Numbered from the stretch's first letter, positions 26,501 through 31,521 are shown. The stretch is 64,000 bases of DNA from Chromobotia macracanthus (GCA_036877525.1 JAZGTH010000040.1:930001-994000); one strand, 5' to 3'. The notes: generated from the letters alone by a model not told the origin. Numbers and translations: made by a program.

Positions 26501-27633
26501 CTGCTGGCTACATTGGTCCACCAGCTAGATCAGCATCAGACCAGCATAAATCAACCTAGAAATACAATGATGGCATCTTTCATCATTTACCCAAATTTCT
26601 CCTCTCTCCCATTCTTCCAAAATTCCTCATATCTTTCTCCTTACCAATGACGTTAAGGTGTCCTGTGACCTCTTTGGAGCCAAAGCTGTTTGTGACTTCA
26701 CAGATATAGTTTCCAGAGTCTTCCAGGCGAAGGTCGCTGATTGTGAGCCCGGTCAGGCGTCGCGTCCAGCGGGAGTCAGCTGGCAGCGGCCTCCCATCTT
26801 TCAGCCAACGAATGGTGGGGTTGGGATAACCGGAGGCGATGCAGGGTAGCTCTATGCTGCGGCCCACCTGCACCTCCCCTGACTGGAAACTGTCCATCAC
26901 AGAGGGCGTAGATTCAGTGGGGTCTATGGATAGAGAGGGGAAAGCAAGTTTTTAAAAAAGACCAGACAAATAAAATGTCCAAACAAAAAGAGGGGACATA
27001 TTATGACAAATAAAAATCCTTCATTTAAATACTTTTGGTGTATTAAGTAATCATCCTCCTGAGGCTAAAAATACTTTTCATTGTTACTTATTTTATATTC
27101 AACAAGGTTAGCCAATCATAACAAAGGTCATTTATGCACAGAAGTTCTAAAGGTACATTAATGCGCACAGCCTGTTTATTTCTAAAAGTAAAAGGGTAGA
27201 ACTGATTCTGCACATTTAAAGTACAGATTTTGGCACTAGAACTTTGATAAAAAAAATTAGCATGACTGATAAACTGACAAAATTAACAGAACTGATTTAA
27301 ATGAAGATATATGTTAGAAGCATCTGGTAGGACTGTAATTGTATCCAATAATACAATATTTGACTTTGACATCAAACATATTACAATGAATTACAACATT
27401 CGAGACAGTAACAAATGGCCAAAATGTAGTACATGCATTAAGATTGAGACATATGACAACAGCCCCTCATAACTGTTAACACTCACCTAGCACAGACAGA
27501 CGAGCACCATTGCTTTGCCTGGTTTCGCCGCTGTATTTGTGCTTGGTGATGCAGCGGTAGGTAGAGAGAGCATCCTCTTTCTGAACGTCAGATATGTAGA
27601 GGGCACCATATGACGTCAGGAAGAACCTGTTAC
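651..27633 (-). CDS. dscaml1: dscaml1, partial (24 internal exons; Ig2b to transmembrane)
   Basis: Neuronal cell-surface adhesion receptor of the DSCAM family. Family members act by homophilic binding in self-avoidance, cell spacing and synaptic layering, notably in retina. Twenty-four exons join without a stop or frame break into 4,374 coding bases. Order: half of Ig2, Ig3 to Ig9, FN1 to FN4, Ig10, FN5, FN6, transmembrane helix. Every Ig domain that is complete here has both core cysteines. Most junctions are phase 1; the exceptions are phase 0 after the exons at 14789, 13124 and 8013, and phase 2 after that at 4417. DSCAML1 rather than DSCAM is called from GNPQQYHPVPLTGRIQIL in Ig8, the RPKGTWAWQ of FN6 and the TIPPIKSA...GEGDDVKKLF juxtamembrane stretch, compared from memory. 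The 5' exons (signal peptide, Ig1, Ig2a) and the cytoplasmic-tail exons lie outside the window. Confidence 0.93.
807..1555 (-). other. dscaml1 intron, FN6 to transmembrane (749 bp)
   Basis: AT-rich non-coding sequence bounded by GT and AG on the minus strand. A short TG run occurs near 1012-1030. Nothing else stands out. Confidence 0.85.
1556..1843 (-). CDS. dscaml1: dscaml1 exon: FN6
   Basis: Whole FN6 in one 288 bp exon, phase 1/1. PQFNKDQPLFTHINSTHARL, NLQGWTSGGCPITAVLLEFR, PKGTWAWQSVRTNTSTDIFL, LREATWYELKMKACNSAGCG, ending FATLDYDG. Sequons NST, NTS and NQS. Acceptor TTTTTCTGCAG, donor GGCA|GTAAGC. KGTWAWQ and the CNSAGCGN...FATLDYDG end are DSCAML1-like. Confidence 0.95.
1844..2245 (-). 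other. dscaml1 intron, FN5 to FN6 (402 bp)
   Basis: AT-rich GT-AG intron, without a recognisable repeat or motif. Confidence 0.85.
2246..2434 (-). CDS. dscaml1: dscaml1 exon: FN5, second part
   Basis: 189 bp, phase 1/1. FVLQYSVDNTEEWKDVFISS, SERSFKLDNLRCGTWYKVKL, AAKNSVGAGRISEIIEAKTH. The CGTWYKVKLAAKN segment is the conserved FN3 F-strand of the family. Acceptor TGTGTGTTCAG, donor AGAG|GTGAGG. Confidence 0.94.
2588..2662. repeat. (AT)n microsatellite
   Basis: About 75 bp of uninterrupted AT dinucleotide, likely variable between individuals and self-complementary. Confidence 0.97.
3596..3862 (+). repeat. Dispersed repeat, copy 1 (partner at 54.6 kb)
   Basis: Shares with 54,605-54,800, in the same orientation, GAGAAATGTTTGAG near the start, a middle stretch of the form GTNTGAGACATNGNTGA, and TGATTTTTAT near the end. 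Family unknown to me; probably a non-autonomous element. The 3' end stops about 40 bp from the FN5a exon. Confidence 0.5.
3904..4002 (-). CDS. dscaml1: dscaml1 exon: FN5, first part
   Basis: 99 bp, phase 1/1. PPDQPRLTVSTTSTSSITLA then WIPGDNGGSSIRG: opening strands of FN5. Acceptor TGTGTTACAG, donor AGAG|GTACAA. The length is a multiple of three, but skipping it would remove the FN5 core, so it is unlikely to be a cassette. Confidence 0.92.
4087..4250 (-). CDS. dscaml1: dscaml1 exon: Ig10, second half
   Basis: 164 bp, phase 2 in, phase 1 out. EDTAIPVTQDGHRNILSNGT, LVLRSVKAEDSGYYTCTATN, FDTIIVNLLVQ. The AEDSGYYTC motif gives the F-strand cysteine. One sequon (NGT). Acceptor TTTCTGCACAG, donor CAAG|GTAGAG. 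An 84 bp intron follows, the shortest in the window. Confidence 0.93.
4417..4534 (-). CDS. dscaml1: dscaml1 exon: Ig10, first half
   Basis: 118 bp, phase 1 in, phase 2 out (the only phase 2 junction seen). PAKILSFGGTVTTPWMKEVR, LPCSSVGEPTPTIKWTKD: B-strand cysteine and core tryptophan of the Ig domain set between FN4 and FN5. Acceptor GTTGTCCTCAG, donor ACAG|GTCTGA. Confidence 0.92.
4535..5467 (-). other. dscaml1 intron, FN4 to Ig10 (933 bp)
   Basis: GT-AG intron with a short CA run near 5,008-5,023. No exon or transposon recognised. Confidence 0.85.
5468..5621 (-). CDS. dscaml1: dscaml1 exon: FN4, second half
   Basis: 154 bp, phase 0 in, phase 1 out. APSEYEANPELLIYRITHLN, RGQQYLIWAAAVTTAGRGNI, ending EKVTVEPAGK. 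One sequon (NIS). Acceptor TGATCCCAG, donor AAAG|GTGAGG. It lies 2.4 kb from the first half of FN4, with a repeat-filled intron between. Confidence 0.93.
6021..6061. repeat. (GT)n(GA)n compound microsatellite
   Basis: GT repeats with one interruption followed by GA repeats. Confidence 0.9.
6570..6966. mobile_element. MITE-like element, copy 1 (GTTCC...GTGAGCT family)
   Basis: The left end TGTTCCAAACGCTAGTGAGC and the right end, read on the minus strand as TGTGAAACCTTGTGGGCTTC, are diverged inverted copies of one terminal sequence. The same ends occur at 22,196-22,743. No transposase reading frame, so non-autonomous. The DNA-transposon superfamily is undetermined; no clear target duplication. 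Confidence 0.6.
7287..7363. repeat. (GA)n microsatellite
   Basis: About 75 bp of GA repeats (CT on the gene strand), with a final GAAAGAGAG variant. Confidence 0.97.
7577..7614. promoter_or_regulatory. Candidate enhancer core: RFX X-box-like palindrome plus POU octamer
   Basis: GTTGTCTAGGCAAC at 7,577-7,590 differs by one base from the ideal palindromic X-box GTTGCCTAGGCAAC bound by RFX factors. ATGCAAAT, the POU octamer, follows at 7,607-7,614. The motifs are seen; the activity is inference. Confidence 0.3.
8013..8152 (-). CDS. dscaml1: dscaml1 exon: FN4, first half
   Basis: 140 bp, phase 1 in, phase 0 out. PGPPAGIKAVPSSATSVVVS, WLPPIKPNGIIRKYTIYCSS, PGSGQP. Acceptor is a run of CT repeats ending TCTCTCTCAG; donor ACCG|GTGAGG. 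The spacing between FN3 and FN4 is normal for the family. Confidence 0.92.
8153..10056 (-). other. dscaml1 intron, FN3 to FN4 (1.9 kb)
   Basis: Contains a fragment of a CAGC/CTAG-rich dispersed repeat (about 8,315-8,415) and a degenerate SINE copy (8,935-9,036). The remainder is unremarkable AT-rich sequence. Confidence 0.85.
8935..9036 (-). mobile_element. tRNA-derived SINE with L2-like tail, degenerate copy
   Basis: On the + strand it runs AAAAGCGACTCACATTGCAT, then TATACATTTT, then TTCCCTGAAAATCAAACC and a decayed CTACCAGCTGA end. This is the same series of blocks as the copies at 31.4 and 43.2 kb: L2-like tail, then internal B-box region, then tRNA-like head, read in reverse. Confidence 0.6.
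10057..10212 (-). CDS. dscaml1: dscaml1 exon: FN3, second half
   Basis: 156 bp, phase 1/1. WGEMQNITTTREQVELKGLE, KFTNYSIQVLAYTQAGDGVR, ending YIQTRED. Sequons NIT and NYS. Acceptor GTCATTTAG, donor GACC|GTGAGT. The last exon base is C, which makes the split codon to the next exon CAC (His) where Val is expected from the family motif EDVPGPP. Confidence 0.92.
10213..10764 (-). other. dscaml1 intron within FN3 (552 bp)
   Basis: Much of the intron is a TACCATGGTA-rich repeat copy (10,344-10,500). No exon. Confidence 0.85.
10344..10500. repeat. TACCATGGTA palindrome repeat, copy 1
   Basis: Contains TACCATGGTATTACTATGGT near one end and ATACCATGGTATATAAATAT in the middle, with further TACCATAGTAC units. 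Related blocks occur at 43.6, 60.9 and 63.9 kb. Probably a small non-autonomous DNA element with palindromic ends. Confidence 0.55.
10765..10911 (-). CDS. dscaml1: dscaml1 exon: FN3, first half
   Basis: 147 bp, phase 1/1. PSQPPQNVRAITVTSDEAVI, TWSEPPRMTLNGVLKGYRVV, FWSLYPDG: third fibronectin repeat up to the C' strand. Acceptor TTCCCTTGCAG, donor GGAG|GTGGGT. Confidence 0.93.
10912..12751 (-). other. dscaml1 intron, FN2 to FN3 (1.84 kb)
   Basis: Contains a dispersed repeat rich in CAGCTGG/CAAGCTGGT (11,855-12,010), a purine-rich stretch (about 12,150-12,345) and a homeodomain-site block (12,350-12,420). No coding exon. Confidence 0.85.
11855..12010. repeat. Dispersed AGCTGGTT-rich repeat fragment
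   Basis: Reads CAGCTGGTTCAAGCTTGCCA, then ACCTACAGGCTCCTGGACCT, then CAAGCTGGTATGA. I recognise this as a common fish-genome repeat built from CTGGT units. A related fragment is at 26.1-26.6 kb. Confidence 0.5.
12752..12992 (-). CDS. dscaml1: dscaml1 exon: FN2, second part
   Basis: 241 bp, phase 0 in, phase 1 out. APKKELQNGVIRGYQIGYRE, then SNGQYSIVEMKATGDSEVYT, then RAGTGPSSSEINATTLEDG. One sequon (NAT). Acceptor CTCCATTCAG, donor GATG|GTACAA. This stretch appears nearly identical to mammalian DSCAML1 as I recall it. Confidence 0.94.
13124..13194 (-). CDS. dscaml1: dscaml1 exon: FN2, first part
   Basis: Small exon of 71 bp, phase 1 in, phase 0 out. PDGPPMDVILQPMTSQSIRV then TWK. It is flanked by short introns of 91 and 131 bp. 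Acceptor CATCTTACAG, donor GAAG|GTAGAG. Because 71 is not a multiple of three, skipping it would shift the frame. Confidence 0.91.
13286..13453 (-). CDS. dscaml1: dscaml1 exon: FN1, second half
   Basis: 168 bp, phase 1/1. PWELKHATRKISPTNNQANI then LHPASVYSIRMYSYNKIGRS, ending LTISTEEA; note ELHPASVYSIRMY, the FN3 F-strand region. Acceptor CTGCCATAG, donor GCAC|GTACGT. The last exon base is C, so the junction codon becomes CCT (Pro), where I remember Ala in other family members. Confidence 0.91.
13454..13801 (-). other. dscaml1 intron within FN1 (348 bp)
   Basis: Ordinary GT-AG intron; nothing distinctive seen. Confidence 0.85.
13802..13930 (-). CDS. dscaml1: dscaml1 exon: FN1, first half
   Basis: 129 bp, phase 1/1. 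PPDPPELEVREVKDRSMNLR then WTQRFDGNSIITSYDIEYKN: start of the first fibronectin type III repeat, with its B-strand tryptophan and C-strand tyrosines. One sequon (NKS). Acceptor TTTGTTCTCAG, donor TCTG|GTATGT. The preceding 182 bp intron is the GC-AG one. Confidence 0.93.
13931..14112 (-). other. dscaml1 GC-AG intron, Ig9 to FN1 (182 bp)
   Basis: Begins GCAAGA after exon end CAAG and ends TTCTCAG. The exon side (AAG) and intron +3 to +5 (AAG) fit the strong match to U1 snRNA that GC donors generally have. Confidence 0.85.
14113..14209 (-). CDS. dscaml1: dscaml1 exon: Ig9, second part (GC donor)
   Basis: 97 bp, phase 0 in, phase 1 out. LKPAERGDSVFFSCHAINSY then GLIQLTVQ: F-strand cysteine of Ig9. 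Acceptor TTTTCTTACAG. The frame-consistent exon end is GTGCAAG followed by GCAAGA, so the donor is GC, not GT. No GT occurs between that point and the in-frame stop just beyond, so a GT donor that keeps the sequence is not available. Confidence 0.92.
14210..14788 (-). other. dscaml1 intron within Ig9 (579 bp)
   Basis: Dominated by an (AT)n microsatellite at 14,430-14,500; no exon. Confidence 0.85.
14430..14500. repeat. (AT)n microsatellite with central TT break
   Basis: Two AT runs joined by a single TTAT interruption near 14,470, giving a near-perfect palindrome of about 70 bp. Confidence 0.96.
14789..14994 (-). CDS. dscaml1: dscaml1 exon: Ig9, first part
   Basis: 206 bp, phase 1 in, phase 0 out. 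PAMITSHPNTTMAIKGQ, core ELNCTARGEYPIIIRWERGD, then DEVISTLK. Two sequons (NTT, NCT). Acceptor TTCTCCTGCAG, donor GAAG|GTAAGA. The YSITTSPNEKSDEV segment is a little different from the mammalian sequence I remember. Confidence 0.93.
14995..16791 (-). other. dscaml1 intron, Ig8 to Ig9 (1.8 kb)
   Basis: AT-rich. It has a GA run at about 15,343-15,368 and a TTCACCCCAAAAATG stretch near 15,566 that resembles the inner end of the AGGGATAGTTCA MITE family. No coding exon. Confidence 0.8.
16792..16968 (-). CDS. dscaml1: dscaml1 exon: Ig8, second half
   Basis: 177 bp, phase 1/1. IGNPQQYHPVPLTGRIQIL is the stretch that best marks DSCAML1 as against DSCAM. It continues SNGSLLIRHVLEEDRGYYLC and SNGVGSDISKSMMLTVK. 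One sequon (NGS). Acceptor GACTCTTTAG, donor AAAAA|GTGCGT, an unusual donor with A rather than G as last exon base. Confidence 0.92.
17108..17227 (-). CDS. dscaml1: dscaml1 exon: Ig8, first half
   Basis: 120 bp, phase 1/1. PPRFRVQPNNQDGIYGKS then VLNCSVEGYPPPKVVWKHAK: B-strand cysteine and core tryptophan of Ig8. One sequon (NCS). Acceptor TTTGTCATAG, donor AAAG|GTATCT. A 139 bp intron separates it from the second half. Confidence 0.93.
17228..17849 (-). other. dscaml1 intron, Ig7 to Ig8 (622 bp)
   Basis: Almost wholly repeat-derived: see the duplicated unit at 17,386-17,800. Confidence 0.85.
17386..17800. repeat. Duplicated dispersed repeat (two direct units plus an inverted block)
   Basis: Unit 1 (about 17,386-17,535) and unit 2 (about 17,660-17,800) share in order GATAGGTTGA, CCCT-TCTCTA, AAATCTGA-TGG-TGA and a TTTNAYCCAGGAYC-like end. 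Between them, the minus-strand reading of 17,607-17,640 (GTTTGTTTGACAGAAATGTT then GTCCCAGGACCAAC) matches 41,466-41,500 on the + strand. This is a non-coding mobile repeat; class unknown. Confidence 0.55.
17850..18131 (-). CDS. dscaml1: dscaml1 exon: Ig7
   Basis: Single-exon Ig domain, 282 bp, phase 1/1. PPLIQPFDFPPTSIGKL, core YIACVVSSGDMPIRITWRKD, then SSLQISKVSLKHNGNYTCIA, ending ERQLIVT. One sequon (NYT). Acceptor TTCTCCATCAG, donor ACAG|GTGAGC. In insect Dscam1, Ig7 is one of the alternatively spliced domains; here there is one copy only. Confidence 0.94.
18132..19244 (-). other. dscaml1 intron, Ig6 to Ig7 (1.1 kb)
   Basis: Repeat-poor except for short CA runs. It contains a dense block of palindromic and homeodomain-type motifs (18,270-18,400) and a second AT-homeobox stretch at about 18,648-18,730. 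No exon. Confidence 0.85.
18270..18400. promoter_or_regulatory. Candidate conserved enhancer: homeodomain palindromes and an X-box-like site
   Basis: CTCTAATTAGAG (18,277-18,288) and CCAATTGG (18,290-18,297) are perfect palindromes. ATTGCCATGGAAAC (18,314-18,327) resembles an RFX X-box. GATTTAAT (18,361-18,368) and ATTAAATC (18,393-18,400) are an inverted pair. Motifs are seen directly; conservation and activity are inferred. Confidence 0.35.
19245..19517 (-). CDS. dscaml1: dscaml1 exon: Ig6
   Basis: Single-exon Ig domain, 273 bp, phase 1/1. PPSIRAMRNITAVAGRN at the start, core INCRVIGYPYYSIKWYKDG and GTLKLSDVQKGMDEGAYLC, ending QTVYVTVK. One sequon in RNIT. Acceptor GGTCTCACAG, donor AAAAG|GTTAGC. 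The YPYYSIKWYK and VLIQPQLSISQ stretches are hallmark DSCAM-family sequence. A purine-rich tract on the + strand lies immediately upstream in gene sense. Confidence 0.94.
20231..20340 (+). repeat. Dispersed repeat, copy 1 (partner at 24.5 kb)
   Basis: ACACTGACAGTGATTTAAAA, then GAGGTTGGCAAGTTGCTGTA and TTGATTGCTAGCAGGC. The copy at 24,513-24,590 has the same blocks with scattered differences in the same orientation. Confidence 0.6.
20513..20889. mobile_element. AGGGATAG MITE, long copy
   Basis: Starts TTAAAGGGATAGTATACC, has TTTACTCACCATTGTCATTT inside, and ends ATGACAGAATGTTCATTTTT followed by a decayed GGATTTTAA. These are the internal signatures of a MITE family very common in cyprinid genomes. 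The compact copy is at 57,267-57,406. Confidence 0.65.
22196..22743. mobile_element. MITE-like element, copy 2, with perfect 10 bp TIRs
   Basis: Ends are GCTCTGTTCC (22,196-22,205) and its exact reverse complement GGAACAGAGC (22,734-22,743). The similarity extends inward (AAAAC...GCGAGATGTC against AAACCTAGTGTGCTGTC). 548 bp with no transposase. Related to 6,570-6,966. No clear target-site duplication. Confidence 0.7.
23279..23530. repeat. Pyrimidine-rich tract with degenerate tandem TAATCTCCTCT units
   Basis: Runs almost entirely of C and T on the + strand, with TAATTTCTTCT, TAATCTCCTCT, TAATCTTCTCT, TAATCTCCTGT and TAATCTCCTTT spaced through it, and a related CCCAGAACTTCACCTC / CCCAAGAACCTCCTC pair. 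Confidence 0.6.
23683..23702. repeat. (GAAA)n microsatellite
   Basis: Five GAAA units. Confidence 0.85.
23986..24282 (-). CDS. dscaml1: dscaml1 exon: Ig5 (CpG-dense)
   Basis: Single-exon Ig domain, 297 bp, phase 1/1. Reads GTPRIVSSFSERVVAPGEPF, core FSLMCAAKGAPPPTITWTLD and DGGVYRCAARNSAGSAEYQA, ending INVRG. One sequon (NVT). Acceptor TTTCTCTCAG, donor AGAG|GTGCCT, which departs from consensus at +3 to +6. The second half of the exon is extremely rich in G+C and CpG, unlike the other exons and the AT-rich introns. Confidence 0.93.
24283..24911 (-). other. dscaml1 intron, Ig4 to Ig5 (629 bp)
   Basis: Contains the second copy of the 20.2 kb repeat (24,513-24,590); otherwise nothing distinctive. 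Confidence 0.85.
24513..24590 (+). repeat. Dispersed repeat, copy 2 (partner at 20.2 kb)
   Basis: ACACTGGCAGTGATTTAATA, then AGAGGTTGTCAAAATTGCTG and TTGTTTGCTACTAGACCT, matching 20,231-20,300. Confidence 0.6.
24912..25187 (-). CDS. dscaml1: dscaml1 exon: Ig4
   Basis: Single-exon Ig domain, 276 bp, phase 1/1. Starts EPLRVTLSPKNLKTGISSTV. Core residues: VILSC, SVSWFRN, GAYQCFATRKGQTAQDF. One N-glycosylation sequon (NET). Acceptor TTTCTCACAG, donor GGAGG|GTGAG. In family structures the first four Ig domains fold into a horseshoe that supports homophilic contact; that role is family knowledge, not visible here. Confidence 0.94.
25420..25447. repeat. (GATA/GACA)n microsatellite
   Basis: Mixed GATA and GACA tetranucleotides. 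Confidence 0.85.
26085..26560. repeat. CTGGT-rich dispersed repeat split by another element
   Basis: Outer parts (TGCTTAGCTGGTTGGCTACA near 26,110; CACCAGCTAGATCAGCATCA near 26,520) belong to the same CTGGT-type repeat as at 11.9 kb. The middle (about 26,182-26,300) has AAAACCTTGTGAGCTACCTA at one side and ACTACCTTGTTTTGG at the other. It looks like a short copy of the 22.2 kb MITE inserted into the first repeat. Confidence 0.4.
26645..26923 (-). CDS. dscaml1: dscaml1 exon: Ig3
   Basis: A whole Ig domain in one 279 bp exon, phase 1 at both ends. It begins in the linker DPTESTPSVMDSF. B-strand cysteine is in SIELPC, tryptophan in TIRWLKDGRPLP, F-strand cysteine in DSGNYICEV. Acceptor TATCCATAG, donor ATTG|GTAAGG. 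The linker and the E-D segment (GLTISDLRLEDSG) match DSCAML1 closely. Confidence 0.94.
26924..27486 (-). other. dscaml1 intron, Ig2 to Ig3 (563 bp)
   Basis: AT-rich GT-AG intron; nothing else recognised. Confidence 0.85.
27487..27633 (-). CDS. dscaml1: dscaml1 exon: second half of Ig2
   Basis: First dscaml1 exon seen in the window, 147 bp, phase 1 at both ends. It reads NRFFLTSYGALYISDVQKED then STYRCITKHKYSGETRQSNG, the very conserved second half of DSCAM-family Ig2 with the F-strand YRC cysteine. Acceptor is CTGTCTCAG, donor CTAG|GTGAGT. The matching Ig2 first-half exon (with the B-strand cysteine) is not found between here and 64,000, so the upstream intron exceeds 36 kb. Confidence 0.93.
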
Positions 27634-30600
27634 CTGAGACAGAGAAGATGAGATGATGTTAACATATGTACGTGGATTCCATTGGCTGACAGAACAAATA
27701 AAGCCTGCTGGATAATTTCACGCAAGCACATTGATGCTGATATAACCCTAATAAAACAAACAACTACAAAATCAGCAACAAAAAATTTCGCAAGTTGTTA
27801 AATGTGCAGTGTGTAATCTGTTCATCTGAGCAACCCCACTGGTGCCACAGAAATCCTGGGCTTTAACTAAATAGGAAAATTCATATATGAAAACACAAAT
27901 CATCCTGAAACCTGATACTAGGGAGTTTTTGAAGGAAACAGTAAATAATCAGTTTCAGGGCATGAAAGACTGTGTATGTGTGTTAGTATTTCATGTGTAT
28001 GTTATTGTAACAGTATATTACTGTCATTTTCACTTCACATCACATTTCACATGAAGTCTGACTTCACTCTTGATTTATCTGTATGTCTATGAAGGCTGCA
28101 TTTTACATCAACACTCACTCAAGAGTGTGTGAGTGTGTGTGTTAAGTGTTTTCCCTGGTCATTATAATCATTTTATCTGTGAATGTTTCTGACAGAAAAA
28201 CAGGTTTTCAGAGCTGAAAGTAAGACATTTGTGATGTGTAGTACATTTTCATGGTGAGCAGCAATTTTAATATATGTTATGGAGTAAATCTGTAAAAACT
28301 ACACAGTAAAACTATACTTTATATGGTAAAGAAAATAACAAATTGATCACTTTAAGACAGCAAAGCATGAAATGGACATCAAACAAAGTCTCCTGCTTCT
28401 CCGGGGTTGCAGGAAGTCCTCTATACAAGAAGTCCGCTGAGCTGTAAACAAGCAACCTCTAAGCAATAAAATGTCCTCTGGAATGACTTTAAACTGTGTT
28501 TGTGTTTCAAATAAAGTTCTTTCAGTCTCAAATGGCTCTTGATGCTTTAAAGAATACAAAAGCAAGCGGAGTGGAAAGGAGACAGTGTGTGTTCTGTTGA
28601 ACTGTAAATCACTGGCCACAATAACAACAGAAAAGTATGTCAGTGTGTGAAAACAGTCAGTCATTCTGTGTGTGTGTGTGTGTCCTAGTTTCTCCAGGCA
28701 GCATGGATAGGGCCGACAACATTGTTATGTGTAAACAAACTTAACTGTTATTGTAGAAACTCACCAAATGACATAAATGCACACAAGCACAGATATTAAA
28801 AACTATTTAATAACAACCCCCCAGGTCAACATCTGGAGTAGACACATCCACACTGTGATTCATTAACAAGGTGAGTGTGTTTATATATTTATGCTGAAGT
28901 TTTAGACAGTACCATTAAGTGATTATTTGCTGTGTGTGTACAGATTGACAAAAGTGTGTACGCTATACCTGTAGACTGGTACACTAGTTCTCTGACTATA
29001 TTGTATAGTGCAATATCTTCTGCCTCTGGAATAACTCTCAAATATTATTTTGCACTTATTTAAACTTGGAGTGTCGCAATTGGTTACGAAACTGGTGCCC
29101 AAAGAACCAGTAACAATACAGTATTGGCTTTACTTGTGAGGACCATATTTTTGAAACTGGTCTCACAAATATAATAAAAAAGTGTCTTAAAAAAGACTTC
29201 TGAGGGCATTTTAAGTGGTTCTCACTCATATGTCTCAAAAATCAGACAAATATTCATACAAAGTGGATTTAATCAAGTGACAGATTTCTGTAAGTGTTAG
29301 GTTTAGGGTCAGGGTAAAGTAGATAACAACTATTAAAACCACTACAACTATTAAAACCATCTAAAAAGGGCCTTCTAATATATCTTCAAAGGTTTGTGTA
29401 GGAGTGTTCAATCCATCTTTGTTCACGCCTCTATATTAGGGCACACGTGTGCATTCAAAAGTCACTCAACAAGACAAAACATCATTCCTACAGAAAGCAG
29501 GATTACCCTGTGGGAAGAGCTGTGTGTGTGTGTAAAGGATGGCGATCGATGCATTTTATGGCTCGAGAGCTTCATCCAAAGCAGATTTATGAAAGCGGAG
29601 AGGACAGGCTTGACTCGCTGGCCCACACACACACTTCATCACTATAACAAGCAGCCCACTCACACACACATACACATACACAGATAAACAAAGACAATGG
29701 CTGAAAACAAAGATAAATTCTGCATCTGTTTGACTGTCATGGCCATATTATAATTTTATAATGAAACCAAGTACATGCACACAGTGCGTGTTTGCCTGAT
29801 TGTTTGTGTCACATAAATGTACTGCTGAATGAATATTCGTATGACAGCTACACCCAGGCGCATAAATGTGTAAGTGTGTGTGCAGATGTAACTGGGTGTG
29901 TGTGTGGAGGGTATTGTTGTCACACTGAGTGCTAGGCCTGGCAAACTGTAATTTAAGAGTCGGCCCTCGCACTCCAACCTGCGTATTAAGCCTTACAGGA
30001 TAATATGCACTTGGTGACTTTAACCCCCTACAACATCAATGCAATGCTGTCACAACATTTCACCCAGAGCGAGAGACCGGGGGGAGAGAAGGAAAGAGTG
30101 AGAGAGAGATGCTGTTTCAAATAGAAGTAAATGAGTAGTTTTGATTTAGTCTCAATCACCAGTCTTATTGTAAAAACTGGTAAATTAAACATCAGCTCTC
30201 TCTTTAATTATTTCTTCCTTAGTTTGTCATTGCTTAAGTTAAAAGTGTGTCACTCAGTGTTCTTTCTCTCTGCTTTTGACCCTTGGCTGACTCTGCCTGT
30301 TATATGCTTGCCATGTTTTGATTATAGACAGCAGTGAAACAACAGGAAGGATGAGAAAAGAATTGTTGCGAGCTAGATTTAAACTCACATGAGCACCACA
30401 GTTAAATGTAGGGCATGTGGGCAATCCTTTAAGTCATAGCTCTGACATCTGCTACTTGCTATTTTTAAATGCATTGAAGTGCTTTATATGATATTTCCTT
30501 GTGCTTTAATGAACATGCACCTGCATTTGTATGAGAATGTATGCAAGACAGTTGGCTAGACAGTAAAAGTGACCCATTGGGTGCACAGAATTGAAAGTGA

Positions 30601-31390
30601 TGAATTTAAAGAGAGTCAGAGGAGCTGTCTACATATTAGTCCCATGCCTCTTTACGATCAGTTCTGTTTGGGAGTGTAGATCAATTCTTGTCTAGTCTCC
30701 CTTCGCCTTGAGGTGTGTGTTTGTGTAGGATTAGAGCAGGGCATGTAAGGTCTGTCTAAAACAAGGTATTGAAGTACCACACAATCACTCACACACACAC
30801 ATACACACACGTTTCTCGGGTAGTGCTGGAGTGTGTAGGCAGCCTGGGGCATCATGTCAGACCAAGAGAAGAAAAAAAATTGTGGAATTGGATTTATGTG
30901 TGGGGCATGGCAACCTTCCAGTTACATCTCACTCCACGTAGACTCCCGAAGGCCAGAGGAACACACACACAAACAAAGAGAAAAGAGATTTGTATACATG
31001 TTCAAGAACGTGTGTGTTTTGTTATGGGATGTCAGAAGGCCAAGCAAACTTTCTCGCTCTCAGCACAGGACTGAGATAGTGTAGCTGAGAAACATCTACT
31101 TTGAAGATAAAACCCTAAACAGAAGTCGCCATGTCATCGCTTGCAATGCAAAAAGAAAATCTAAAATTAGAATAGAATAATTAATTATAACAAAATAATG
31201 CAAATTTTATCAGCCCCCATATGTCCAGTTGCATGTATACATAGAACAACTATTAAACAACAGAATGGGTTCAGCCTGATGGACTGCAGGTCAATGATAA
31301 GCTTATGTTCAATGATAAAAAAATAACATATTGACTTAATATTGATGAATTAATTAAATTAATGTAAATCAATAATCGAGTATACCATTA
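27634..31390 (-). other. dscaml1 large upstream intron, part 1
   Basis: Begins upstream of the Ig2b acceptor. No exon-like sequence with domain motifs on either strand. Has short TG/CA runs (28,126-28,140; 28,671-28,683; 29,522-29,532) and a degenerate SINE-like segment near 30,360-30,440. A CAGTGTGTAATCTGTTCATC stretch near 27,810 resembles a common fish repeat with a relative near 44,625. Confidence 0.75.
30360..30440 (-). mobile_element. Degenerate tRNA-derived SINE head (second family), antisense copy
   Basis: The minus strand reads GAGCTATGACTTA, then TGTGGTGCTCATGTGAG and TTTAAATCTAGCTCGCAAC. The + strand near 60.74-60.81 kb reads GAGCTGTGGCCTA, TTGTGGAGCTCATGCAGG and GGTTCAAATCTAGCTTG, i.e. 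the same blocks with a B-box-like GGTTCAAATC. Confidence 0.4.
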
Positions 31391-31395
31391 TTATA

Positions 31396-31521
31396 CTACT
31401 TCAGCAAAGATTTGAACCAAAGTCACTTATGGTGCATTCCAGCTATACATTTTTCAAGTTTGTGTGCGTCATGGGAATTGAACCCATGACCTTAGCATTG
31501 GCAACGTCATGTTGACGTTGA
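31396..31521 (-). mobile_element. tRNA-derived SINE with L2-like tail
   Basis: On the minus strand: a decayed tRNA-like head ending GGTCATGGGTTCAATTCCCA (B box at 31,473-31,484), then AAAAATGTATAGCTGGAATG and the tail block AAGTGACTTTGG with a decayed end. This order matches a SINE found in many copies in teleost genomes. Not a functional tRNA. Confidence 0.75.

Larger units (their letters stand above)
25188..26644 (-). other. dscaml1 intron, Ig3 to Ig4 (1.46 kb)
   Basis: Has a GATA/GACA tract (25,420-25,447), TG runs near 25,500, and a nested repeat cluster from about 26,085 to 26,560. No coding exon. Confidence 0.85.

Noticed and set aside
651..27633. Clusters of alternative Ig exons as in insect Dscam1
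   Set aside because: Introns beside Ig2, Ig3 and Ig7 contain no second exon with Ig cysteine/tryptophan motifs. Each domain occurs once.
651..27633. Assignment to dscama or dscamb instead of dscaml1
   Set aside because: Human DSCAM as I recall it differs clearly at Ig8 (GVPQFQPIALNG), FN6 and the membrane region, whereas these exons follow DSCAML1 at all three.
31446..31521. tRNA gene, because of a clear GGTTCAATTCCC box
   Set aside because: No acceptor stem or complete cloverleaf, and a SINE tail follows. It is a SINE head.
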